34,130 bases of DNA from Gracilaria caudata (taxonomy: Eukaryota > Rhodophyta > Florideophyceae > Gracilariales > Gracilariaceae). Both the position numbers and the translations under genes were made by a program. The notes below the pieces were generated by a model that worked only from the letters and a program-made list of their open reading frames with translations, was not told where the DNA came from and did not search any database. This document shows positions 27,201 to 34,130 of the stretch, piece after piece. Positions within the stretch are counted from its first letter, which is position 1. Each line of letters opens with the position of its first letter. The stretch spans positions 1 through 34,130 of the forward strand of contig JASCIV010000184.1 in the NCBI GenBank assembly GCA_030374735.1. Direction: 5' to 3'.

Positions 27201-28227
27201 GTCCCCAAAGATAAATTCCCACGCGAACCAAAGAACGAAACAAGTGAGTGTGAGCCAAGGGCTTCGCACCCAGCGACTAATCATGAGTCGACGTCTGAAA
27301 GAGATCTTTGGCTCTGACGACGAAACCGATGACAACGAGAGTGAAGCAGACATGGGACAATCAAGGGCGAAGTCATCACGAACTGAAGGGGAAAGCACTT
27401 CGCGTCTACCTGTTGGGCGGTCAAGGAAAAGGCATAATGTGGGTCTCGAAGACGTTGAAGACGCAGTTCCTACGAAACGACAAAAGTCCGCACCTGGATG
27501 TCGAAAAGAACGTGTATCTTTGGGTCACAGCCCAAGAATAGCACACGAAAACGGTGATGTGAAGAACGGCTCTTTATCGTTCACAGAAAATCAAAGTGCT
27601 CATAACCAAAGAGAAGCAACAACTCTTGATTCTGAACGAATTTCGAAGGCAATTGAGAAGGTCAATGACAACGTGAATCGAAGGGGACGGACGAAGCGAC
27701 AGCCCAGTGCACAGCGCCCGGACCGCTCTTCTCGGAACTCGTCACGTGTCCTCCTACGGAAACAGAATGAGAATCCAACTGACACATCCGGATCTCGTGC
27801 CAAGAAGAATCAACGTCTTGATCCGGACCGCTCCGGCATCCTACCAAAACAAAATGACAATCTAGCTGACACATCCGGATCTCGTGCCAAGAAGAGTCTA
27901 CGTCTTGATCCACACCGCTCGAGCCTCCTACGGAAACAAAATGACAATCCAGCTGACACATCCAGATCTCTTGCCAAGAGGAGTCTGCGTCTTGATCCAG
28001 ACCGTTCTGGCTCAGGTATGCAACGGTCTAAACGGGTTAAAGGTGACAGCTCAAGAGGTAGAGCACATCTCGCTTACTCTCATCAATTTCAAAGAGAACG
28101 TGAACAGGAGCCAGAGGCCATCACCAAACCACAACAAGAGCCGGAATTGCAAGTCCCAATGGTGAACCTCATTTCAGATGAGGAAAGTGATGGCAGCAGC
28201 GGTTCCTTTGATCCTAAATTCTTCTAA
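24223..28227 (+). CDS. Enhancer-of-zeste (EZH-type) H3K27 methyltransferase of PRC2, with long C-terminal tail
   Basis: The protein has 1334 residues from the ATG at 24223; an ATG at 24337 (removing 38 residues) is an alternative start. An MCSS-like zinc motif CRQCYAYNCFLH lies near 340. A SANT-like segment is near 416-460. The pre-SET CXC domain covers about 517-602, from CKHSGPCTAKSCPC to CRACHEC. The SET domain runs from about 620 to 746, with HGWGAFAAAPISKNEFIGEY, RFCNHAFAPNC and EELFFDYKY. The CXC-SET pair and ADRRGRLYD identify E(z) rather than other SET families. E(z) methylates histone H3 Lys27 in PRC2. Normal E(z) ends just after SET; here 588 basic, Ser-rich residues follow. They include three 29-residue repeats and the end motif VNLISDEESD, which looks like a SUMO-interacting motif. 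The catalytic Tyr of EYVGE and the FDY motif are kept. Confidence 0.95.
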   Translation: MRTHSFPSSCQCLYNITERPRRRSTAHCPIKRNPWRVLMDCEAHNDAEISLPPERVKAVVQKCFSDANQKLAAFRARKIRHGIKTARLQAERQLRSNINGYSHSENKGTLGRHAGSISKSIFAIPNHSKERATLKSVSQCPGGLSWIRVRSNMRAADQGKDSFFVPYIGESEKHLNFSNKLAADTFEVDERVPDDISEDEGGEDEEESHGTIKEDNQSAKNAKNTGSTSLSSTEEKKKLSERVWARAAMRVALKCIFEELGCASLQPIAPVVCNVFGIDSTAKVAKCLKNITYRQKKYEEADQEEKVKKSYRTEMIQILDGSVKSTPSEILKGDSIPFFVCRQCYAYNCFLHGNYTAKPSNAIPDKTRKDSSNRQISKAIEFSCEYKTEKKCWHIDESLPECRSWWRDVKLEEGKAADIRAVILELYSTFGADPCRIASSCKSLLTSFYDELQLTCCRVGYLFTEVEGIRPVESTQKQKNRRRVRKSPYSIESYKTKRKKMRMEDENGLKGGLRRDFEPCKHSGPCTAKSCPCVLNGVNCEKYCSCNHTRSHEDRAERRLTCMNAFKGCTCKSAVACVSNACICYSWKRECDPDICRACHECKEDRDEKSCGNDGLLMGKRKRIVVGHSDTHGWGAFAAAPISKNEFIGEYVGEIVDQEHADRRGRLYDEVQYSFLFNITDDFALDSTRVGNKLRFCNHAFAPNCEARLMRVAGDIRVGLYAKRDIAKHEELFFDYKYKFGPDWAVPTEDKKLTRSFKEKRSSAPIAKKQASSNQHEQCVATPITNGKRPANDDPDFHKKIKRARTMCTSTRSQAKNQKTPIPRSPPMKATSSIMNCEKSGNVDEQQSKPTDGHPVKRPLSVWRGVLRRVVTRATESGTIDQGGPSQQLSSAPANLTKAPSVEEEQLPVDRGSKKFLQQRANETEPRSPRRGDSEGPVQVLLAQSEKDYLSANRGRSSKPRSLYSSHINETDSPSTSPVLRAGEARRKVGSSSSPKINSHANQRTKQVSVSQGLRTQRLIMSRRLKEIFGSDDETDDNESEADMGQSRAKSSRTEGESTSRLPVGRSRKRHNVGLEDVEDAVPTKRQKSAPGCRKERVSLGHSPRIAHENGDVKNGSLSFTENQSAHNQREATTLDSERISKAIEKVNDNVNRRGRTKRQPSAQRPDRSSRNSSRVLLRKQNENPTDTSGSRAKKNQRLDPDRSGILPKQNDNLADTSGSRAKKSLRLDPHRSSLLRKQNDNPADTSRSLAKRSLRLDPDRSGSGMQRSKRVKGDSSRGRAHLAYSHQFQREREQEPEAITKPQQEPELQVPMVNLISDEESDGSSGSFDPKFF
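27754..28014 (+). repeat. Three tandem 87-bp repeats in the E(z) tail
   Basis: Units lie at 27754-27840, 27841-27927 and 27928-28014, each encoding 29 residues. The consensus includes KQNDNPADTSGSRAKK, then LRLDPDRS. The reading frame is kept and differences are partly synonymous. Recent in-frame expansion of a basic, disordered segment is the simplest reading. Confidence 0.92.
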
Positions 28228-28488
28228 ACGGCTTCTCCTAAGACTGAGCAGAAAGATATTCTTTATCTAAATGCTGTTCCTCTCACGTTTAATCAGCAAA
28301 GTCAACAAAAAAAACATTAGATACTTCGTAGTACAAAGTTCGTACCTGCAAGGCGCAAGTTCTTCAAACGGGTAAACTTAGTCATTAGATACCGGTTCTT
28401 GTTTTCCGGGTCGTACAAATAAGCTTTCAAGACAGTTAAATAGATTGCCAACACAGAGTTTTCACAGATTACTAGTACAATTGAACAG
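28228..28488. other. Convergent spacer between E(z) and CLC genes
   Basis: The short A/T-rich 261 bases hold both 3' flanks, including an A7 run at 28308-28314. No other feature is seen. Confidence 0.6.
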
Positions 28489-30615
28489 TTACGCTGGAGC
28501 TAGTTCCGAAAGAACACGCCGTGATTGTACGCGGAGAGATTCCCCGCTTTGCACTAGATCACCACGAGTTACAATACCATGTAAAGCGCCATCTATGAGA
28601 ACGTATGCATGCGTGGGCATCAACATAACGAACATGAAGTGCAGCTGGCTCAAAGAAGTGTTTGCAGTTACGATCAATGGGCTGAGGTCAGGGCGTAATC
28701 TGGTGCGGGTATTTTGACCGTACTGCGGATCCGACTTTGGTATCAACTGTTGTTGAGCTTGCTCTTCTTCACTCTCCATTACAGATAAGTCAGCCTCTTC
28801 GTCTAAAGAATTCTTTGCCTCCGCTTTAGTGGGAGGATCCGTCATGTTCCGGCCTTCTTGTTTTGTAGACGCTGGGATGTGGTCTGTCGTTGACGGTCCG
28901 TCAACAGTGACGCGCGTCATCAAATTCAGCAGACTCCGACGTCGAACGCTACCGAGCAGCAGTCCACCGTCGGTAACAATGGGAAAGGAGTCAAAGTCTG
29001 GGTATCTGTCCAGAGTTTCCCGTATTTCCACAAGAGAGCACCCCTCGGGAAGCGATACAACGTCCGTGCGCATTATGTCATGTACTTTCTGCTCTGGTGC
29101 TCTATCTCTCCTCATATGTGGCATGTAGGGGAGTTGCTTCATAATAATAAGAGCGTCGTACAGAGAACGGTTGACACCATTGGCAACAATGACCGAAATG
29201 AGTACAGCTGCCAGGGTAGGCATGGTATGTTTAAGCTGTCCAGTAACTTCAAAGATGACAACAGCGACTGAAAGAGCTCGGGTCACACCAGCTGTGAAGG
29301 CTGCGGCACCAACAACAGCATATCCACCGGCAACAATCTTCTGTCCGAAGAGAACATGAAGAAGCTCTCCGTACAAACGTCCCAACCCAGCTCCTACCAG
29401 AAAGCATGGGATGAACACACCGGCAGGAATAGGAAGCCCAATTGAGATGACAATGAGAGGAAACTTGATGAGAACAAGAATAAGAACATCTATACGAGAA
29501 AGCTCGATCATCTCGTTCGCCCGAAAGAACTCGTTTATAGCGTGACGAGGATCATGACGAAAGTTTGGAAACGGATATTGAACAAGCGCGGCGGCAAGAC
29601 CAACGAAAAACAACAAGACGTAACGATTGGTACCGGGCAGTCGCCGCTTTCGAAGCAGATAAACGAAATGTACGCATTTAACGAAAAACGCACCAAGCAG
29701 ACCCAAAAGAGCACCGAGCAACATAAAGGCCGGAAGCTGACCATTGTACGAAATGTCGCCGAAGGCAGTGCTATCAAATGCTTCAACCAGGGGGGTTTTG
29801 TAAAGCATGTCGTATACGAGAGAGCCTGCTAGGGTGGCAAGCACGCATTTCCAGAAAGTAGGAACAAGATAAAAAGACGCGGTAGTCTCCAACGCGTAAA
29901 GCACGCCGCCAATGGGGGTGCCGAAGCTAGACGCCAGACCAACAGCACAGGCGCATGCCATTATTTGCATACGCAGAGCACGGTCCCTTCGTAGTGCTCT
30001 AAACGGAGGAAGTCGTGAAAGATGATGGGCAATGATACAAGAAATGTGCACATTTGGACCCTCCCAACCTACTGGGAGACCGCCGCCTATGGCACAAACG
30101 AGACCAATCGTCTTGGCAAGAAGAGCCCATAGCGACAGCGCTGGTTTAACCTTGTCGTAAAAGCCCGACATGAGCGACTTCATGGCCGGAATTCCTGAGC
30201 CCTCGGCCTCGGTAGAACATACGTGGCAGACAAAAGTGGAAGTCAAACACAACAAAACGCCCGTAAGACAGAACAAAAAGACGGCGAGCGCGGGCTGAAG
30301 CTGGAGCTGAATGATACCCTCCCGCAAGTAGAAAACGTTATGAACTGAGATATCAACAAGAAAGATAATGGTAGAAGGAATGATACCAAGCAACACCAGA
30401 AACGCCAGCAATCGCGCTAAATGAATGATAGTAGTTGGAGCAGAAGTGCCAGCGATATGCTGAATCCGCTGGGGCTGCTGCGAAGGCAATTCATGACGAC
30501 TGGCAATAGTGGGCGTAGAATGCGGATGACCGTCAAGAAAGGCGAAGTGAACCTCATCAACATGTTCTGGCGTGGGCGGCGGGGACGACTTCGACAACAT
30601 TTCTGGCTCGCGCAT
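28489..30615 (-). CDS. CLC-family chloride/proton transporter or channel with CBS domains
   Basis: The protein has 708 residues from an ATG. After a 60-residue cytosolic N terminus come about 17 membrane helices. The ion-path motifs are present. GSGIP at 139-143 holds the central Ser140, and GWEGPNVH holds the gating Glu185. GVFIP is at 399-403, and Tyr486 in SLYDAL is the likely central Tyr. The proton-glutamate position reads YALETTASF, with Thr244 instead of Glu. Two CBS domains occupy about 505-560 and 655-708, separated by a low-complexity acidic linker (EEADLSVMESEEEQAQQQ). Retained gating Glu argues for an exchanger or gated channel on an endomembrane or the plasma membrane. The Glu185-Thr244 spacing of 59 equals that of the Cyanidioschyzon CLC (Glu210-Thr269 as I recall), which exchanges Cl- for H+ despite the Thr. 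Confidence 0.95.
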   Translation of the reverse strand: MREPEMLSKSSPPPTPEHVDEVHFAFLDGHPHSTPTIASRHELPSQQPQRIQHIAGTSAPTTIIHLARLLAFLVLLGIIPSTIIFLVDISVHNVFYLREGIIQLQLQPALAVFLFCLTGVLLCLTSTFVCHVCSTEAEGSGIPAMKSLMSGFYDKVKPALSLWALLAKTIGLVCAIGGGLPVGWEGPNVHISCIIAHHLSRLPPFRALRRDRALRMQIMACACAVGLASSFGTPIGGVLYALETTASFYLVPTFWKCVLATLAGSLVYDMLYKTPLVEAFDSTAFGDISYNGQLPAFMLLGALLGLLGAFFVKCVHFVYLLRKRRLPGTNRYVLLFFVGLAAALVQYPFPNFRHDPRHAINEFFRANEMIELSRIDVLILVLIKFPLIVISIGLPIPAGVFIPCFLVGAGLGRLYGELLHVLFGQKIVAGGYAVVGAAAFTAGVTRALSVAVVIFEVTGQLKHTMPTLAAVLISVIVANGVNRSLYDALIIMKQLPYMPHMRRDRAPEQKVHDIMRTDVVSLPEGCSLVEIRETLDRYPDFDSFPIVTDGGLLLGSVRRRSLLNLMTRVTVDGPSTTDHIPASTKQEGRNMTDPPTKAEAKNSLDEEADLSVMESEEEQAQQQLIPKSDPQYGQNTRTRLRPDLSPLIVTANTSLSQLHFMFVMLMPTHAYVLIDGALHGIVTRGDLVQSGESLRVQSRRVLSELAPA

Positions 30616-31051
30616 CGCTACGAAAGTAGGGCAGCGCTGGAGGCGCGGCCACGCTCAGACTGCAACAATCGGCCCGCCGCAACCGAAGCGAAAGAGCTGG
30701 CGAATCGCCCTTGACGTCACAGTTCGGCTGGTGAAGCTGCGTGCGACGTTGCCCTATCAGCACTGCAGCGCACATGATGAGCAACAATGTGATTTGCGAT
30801 GATCCCGTGGTGGCGAGCGATGTGACACGTGGCCAACGTGCCACGTGCGCGCAATTGCAGGCGGCTCTTTTCCGCAGGGTTGTAGCGAAATGCCATGCCA
30901 GCCGTTGCTTTCTGCACCTCGCGGTGGTGCGCTGTGCATACTGATCGTCCTCGCTCACCGCATACGTTGAGCAGCGGCAGCGGCGTGACGTTCGTCCGCG
31001 CCCGCGTCCGCGTCCGCGTCCTTGCTCTCGTCCAGCGCTTTCCTCATCACC
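30616..31051. promoter_or_regulatory. Bidirectional promoter of CLC and envelope-protein genes
   Basis: The 436-bp spacer separates two divergent ATGs. It holds a perfect CRE palindrome TGACGTCA at 30712-30719. CACGTG G-boxes lie at 30826-30831 and 30842-30847. The first lies in TGACACGTGGC, the same 11-mer found in the ARM/kinase promoter. A CGCGTC-rich run precedes the plus-strand ATG (about 30997-31020). Confidence 0.55.
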
Positions 31052-32578
31052 ATGCTCGCCGAAGCCTTCGTGCATTCGCTGCCGCCTCAATTCGCGCTCA
31101 CCCGATGCTGCAACGCGCCGCCCGCATTGCAGCGCGTCGTTCCAGACCGTCGGCTGGAGCGCACCCGTGCTGTCTCCCGCCCTAGCGCGGCGCTGCGTCG
31201 TTCCTCCTTCATTCAGAGCGCGCCGCTCTCCGTTCGGCGCGCGTCTCGTGTGCGCCGCGTCCCGCGTGCCGCGGTCTCCGAATCGCCGAACCTGGAAGAC
31301 GTCCCGGAAGCTGTGCTACGCGCCGTGGAAGCGTCCAGACAGCTTCGCCAGACCGTGCCGGATATAGCCGCTCGTTCTGGGTTGTCAGTGGCGGATGCTG
31401 CTACACAGGCCGCGAAGCTCGCGGCGTTGACAAGGACGCCGATTGACGTCACCGACACGGGTGACCTTGCGTACCGATTCCCGTCCAATGTGCGGGGCTT
31501 ACTGCGCTCCGCTTCGCTTCGTGCCAAGGTGCGCATGGCATGGCAGACCATCTATCCGCCATTGTACTCGGCCGCGCGACTTGCGTTTGGCGCTTTGTTG
31601 ATTCTTAGTATTGTTGTCACGTTCGTTGCCATTGCTGTGCTTGGAAGTGCTGCTAGTTCTTCCGATGATGATCGTCGTTCTTCTCGTTCTAACTTCATGC
31701 CAGTACGCTTCTTCGCACCCGACATTTTTGATATCATTTGGTATACACGCGCCACTCGTTATTATCGTCGTGAAAAATCGCCCGACGAAATGTCCTTCTT
31801 GGAGGCCGTTTACTCGTTTGTGTTTGGCGACGGTGATCCTAACGAAGACATTGAAACACGTCGATATCGAACCATTGCTGCAATCATCCGTTCGAACAAG
31901 GGAGCTGTAACTGCCGAACAATTAGCACCGTACCTGGACCCCACTTTTGCTGACGGTAACGTAGTGGATGAAAGTTATATACTTCCCGTGCTTCAGCGTT
32001 TCAATGGACATCCCGAAGTCACGGAAGATGGGGATATCATATACGTGTTTCCGGACTTCTTGCGAAGCGGCACGTCTAGTGTGGAATTTGTAGGCACGGT
32101 GTCTCCTTTGCAAGAGCAATTGCTATCCCTCACACGCGCCACTCCTGTACAGAGCGCTATGGCTGTCGCTTTAGGTGCCATCAACGTCTTGGGTGTCCTC
32201 ACACTGGGCGCAAAACTCGCAACGGTCGTAGCTGTCACTCCTGACGCTCTTGCCTTCATATCGTTTATCAAATCTCTCTACCCGGCGTTGGCTACCTATG
32301 CCACGTCATTCGTTCTCGTGCCTCTGTTTCGTTGGCTCCGCCAAATGCGCACTAATTCTGCAATTCGCAAGAGGAATGCAGCCCGCCAGAGTGCTGCCCA
32401 GAAGCTGGCCCGACCTGACCCCGCCCTTAGGCGGAAAATGCGGGCGGCTCAGCAGTTTGCCATCAAGGGAGGGTCCACGATTGGCAATGTTATTTACTCG
32501 AGTGATAGAGATCTAATAGACCAACCGACCGTTCAAAGAGAGATAGTGGATGATTTTGACAGAAGGCTTAACGGATGA
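31052..32578 (+). CDS. At5g03900-like plastid envelope membrane protein
   Basis: The protein has 508 residues from the first ATG. The first 75 residues are Arg/Ser/Ala-rich with hardly any acids, fitting a plastid transit peptide. A small winged-helix-like segment follows (VPDIAARSGLSVADAATQAA), then a first membrane helix near 177-200. The middle has FLEAVYSFVFGDGDPNEDIE, then LAPYLDPTFADGNVVDESYI and LPVLQRFNGHPEV. Two more membrane segments lie near 370-395 and 407-430. The C terminus holds NAARQSAAQKLARPDPALRR and IYSSDRDLIDQ. The order and wording match the conserved plant/cyanobacterial family of Arabidopsis At5g03900, labelled an iron-sulfur cluster biosynthesis family protein but without established biochemistry. 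The family is found in plastid-bearing lineages and cyanobacteria. I see no Fe-S ligand cysteines, so the name should not be read as function. Confidence 0.9.
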   Translation: MLAEAFVHSLPPQFALTRCCNAPPALQRVVPDRRLERTRAVSRPSAALRRSSFIQSAPLSVRRASRVRRVPRAAVSESPNLEDVPEAVLRAVEASRQLRQTVPDIAARSGLSVADAATQAAKLAALTRTPIDVTDTGDLAYRFPSNVRGLLRSASLRAKVRMAWQTIYPPLYSAARLAFGALLILSIVVTFVAIAVLGSAASSSDDDRRSSRSNFMPVRFFAPDIFDIIWYTRATRYYRREKSPDEMSFLEAVYSFVFGDGDPNEDIETRRYRTIAAIIRSNKGAVTAEQLAPYLDPTFADGNVVDESYILPVLQRFNGHPEVTEDGDIIYVFPDFLRSGTSSVEFVGTVSPLQEQLLSLTRATPVQSAMAVALGAINVLGVLTLGAKLATVVAVTPDALAFISFIKSLYPALATYATSFVLVPLFRWLRQMRTNSAIRKRNAARQSAAQKLARPDPALRRKMRAAQQFAIKGGSTIGNVIYSSDRDLIDQPTVQREIVDDFDRRLNG

Positions 32579-33494
32579 CTGCAGAAGTTTTGTTGAGCGC
32601 ATGACACGCTTGGAACAAAGTAGCATCGTAACTACAAATTTCTGAGTGCTGTGAGGGTCGTGAAATGGATGAAGCTGGTTGACGTTTTATGGTGTTTCTA
32701 TAATGCTGAAGGCAATCAAATGCGAGAGGAAGATCGTATTTGCATACCCCCCTTAACCACATTTGAGAGCCAGATGTGTAAGTAGTGGCCTATTCGCCAT
32801 GTTTCTTGGCTTATTGATGGTAATATATGGTAGGCAAGGTTAGATGAGATTAGTAACCGTAGGCCCTCATCAATATTCAGAAATCCTTGTGCTTAGATAC
32901 AGTTTGAAACAAACCGTGCTTATCACCAGTCAAGAGAAGAGTTTGGGCGCGGTACAGTGTTCCCAGGTCGAAGGCCATCAGAAGGAGACCCGAAAAGAGC
33001 TGCCCAGCTCAGATCACCAAGGAAATCTGATGGGTTTGTGTTCTAGAAAAGGATGCCCATGCATTGTAAGCATACCGATTGAAAGTATAGACAAGTACAT
33101 ACACTTTCGTGGAGCCTGATTCTATACCACAATGTATGGTCACTCCACGCGTGGCCGTCGAATACGGAAAACACAGGACAATTGTCTCTATTGAGGATTG
33201 CAGTTACACAATGCTTGTTTCCATGTGTCTTTATCGGTTCCAGGGAAGGGAGTCTACCTATCAATCACTGCGTGCTCCAGCAAATCTAGGACGCAACTTT
33301 GCGGTTCTTCCACCGTGTACCTTGCTTGTTTGTTTTGGTACATGGTGTGAGTGGAGCTCTATACAAACTCTTCACACCCACTTCGAATCAAACTCCGTAA
33401 GGGTTTTGCGTCCAACCATTAGTCTTAAGAATGATACCTAACCCGAATGGTTTACTACTCCTAACTATCCTCCTGATGCGTCACGTTTGGATTC
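32579..33494. other. Convergent spacer, 916 bases
   Basis: Both flanking genes end here. One ATG ORF of 91 codons (32844-33119) and other frames without ATG are present, with no recognisable motifs. I treat the stretch as 3' flanks. A small gene cannot be excluded. Confidence 0.5.
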
Positions 33495-34130
33495 TTATAC
33501 AACTCCGCTCTTTTTTGCTGTATCCAGTAAATCTCCAAATGGATCTGCCTCTTCTTTTCTTTGTAGTCTAACTGGGGTTGGCATCGGGGGTTTTGTTTCG
33601 GGTGATGCCACGCCTACTCCAAACCCGCTGAAAGCACCAAGCCCAGAATCTGTCCCTGCTTGTACCCCCTGTGTGTTGTATGTTTGGATAGGGGGACTGA
33701 ATGAGTTAGCCTCACTTGGTGCCTGCGTTTGTACTGGTACCAATGCAGTTGTTCTTTGTGCGGCCAGCTGCTGAACAAGTTCTGAAGTCCTCATGCTGCC
33801 ATTTGACGCAGGTAGAGCTGGCTGAGGTGCGACATCTGGTCCCGAGAGAGCGAGTGCAAGTAGATCATCTTCTTGCTTAGCTCCTGTGTTCGCAGCGTTG
33901 CCCACGCCACGTGGGTCGAATTCATCATCATCATCCTCCACGCCATTGGTAGCAGCAGCACCTGACTCGTCATCACCATCACCAAGAAGGTCAACTTGCT
34001 TTTTATCTTCAATGCGCAATTTGCTGAACGCACCCGCTGGCTCATCGTCGTAGGCACCGTCGTCGTCATAGCCCTTGAATGTAGCCGTACCGGTAGAAGT
34101 TACCGTAGCACTGGTAGTGCTCATATGGTT
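33495..34130 (-). CDS. Epsin-like (ENTH family) clathrin adaptor, C-terminal part, 5' partial
   Basis: At least 209 residues, and the frame remains open to the window edge. The ATG at 34124 is therefore probably internal and the ENTH domain would lie outside. The visible part is disordered, acidic and rich in short endocytic motifs: QVDLLGDGDDES, EDDDDEFDPRGVG, EDDLLALALSG and near the C terminus DPFGDLLD. Acidic DLL motifs are clathrin-box-like; DPF is an AP-2 appendage-binding motif. EFDPRG resembles a segment in plant epsins as I recall. GAFSGFGVG supplies further Phe-Gly type motifs. Such tails recruit clathrin and adaptors during vesicle budding. The ENTH domain itself is not seen, so an ANTH or other adaptor with a similar tail is possible. 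Confidence 0.65.
   Translation of the reverse strand, partial: NHMSTTSATVTSTGTATFKGYDDDGAYDDEPAGAFSKLRIEDKKQVDLLGDGDDESGAAATNGVEDDDDEFDPRGVGNAANTGAKQEDDLLALALSGPDVAPQPALPASNGSMRTSELVQQLAAQRTTALVPVQTQAPSEANSFSPPIQTYNTQGVQAGTDSGLGAFSGFGVGVASPETKPPMPTPVRLQRKEEADPFGDLLDTAKKSGVV

Noticed and set aside
1..34130. tRNA, rRNA, CRISPR or transposon
   Set aside because: I looked for tRNA B-box patterns, regular spacer-repeat arrays and transposase or reverse-transcriptase motifs and saw none that held up by eye.

Overview
This is nuclear DNA from a photosynthetic eukaryote, most likely a red alga; the exact taxon is not resolved. The genes are single long ORFs typical of eukaryotes: cytosolic ribosomal protein L7, canonical poly(A) polymerase, Enhancer-of-zeste, Kelch-BTB, a PH-kinase, an epsin-like tail and an ICK/KRP-type CDK inhibitor. 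Three proteins point to a plastid: a DnaG-type primase, an NblB-like HEAT protein and an At5g03900-like envelope protein. The primase and the NblB-like protein have leaders with an early Phe, as red and glaucophyte transit peptides often do. The CLC protein carries the same Glu-to-Thr change, at the same spacing, that I recall for the CLC of Cyanidioschyzon merolae. Only one intron is well supported: a 260-nt intron with a TACTAAC branch site in the L7 gene.

Layout. 2-241: C-terminal end of a CDK inhibitor. 242-3089: a gene-less, low-complexity stretch with palindromes, G-boxes and one perfect E2F palindrome. 3090-3362: a small nuclear-type hypothetical protein. 4130-5791: an HTH protein with an AT-hook-like motif and an unrecognised C-terminal domain. 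6326-9070 (minus) and 9446-10458 (plus): plastid primase and RPL7, diverging from a 375-bp promoter. 11710-13647: Kelch-BTB protein. 13983-15683 (minus): ARM-like nuclear protein with a SUMO-interaction-like motif. 16560-17882: PH-CAMK kinase, divergent from the ARM gene. 19636-20388: NblB-like HEAT protein. 21359-23476: poly(A) polymerase. 23886-24068: small candidate gene. 24223-28227: E(z)/EZH H3K27 methyltransferase with an unusual 590-residue tail. 28489-30615 (minus) and 31052-32578 (plus): CLC transporter and plastid envelope protein, divergent. 33495-34130 (minus): C-terminal part of an epsin-like clathrin adaptor that runs off the window.

The genes do not form an operon-like or pathway cluster. 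Loose themes are cell-cycle and chromatin control (CDK inhibitor, E2F sites, E(z), SIM-bearing proteins) and plastid maintenance (primase, NblB-like, envelope protein). The most interesting items are the E2F-site cluster upstream of the ARM/SIM gene, the repeat-bearing SIM-tailed E(z), the CLC Thr substitution, and the HTH protein with a novel-looking C-terminal domain. All coding starts given here are ATG codons; several frames are open further upstream but without an ATG.
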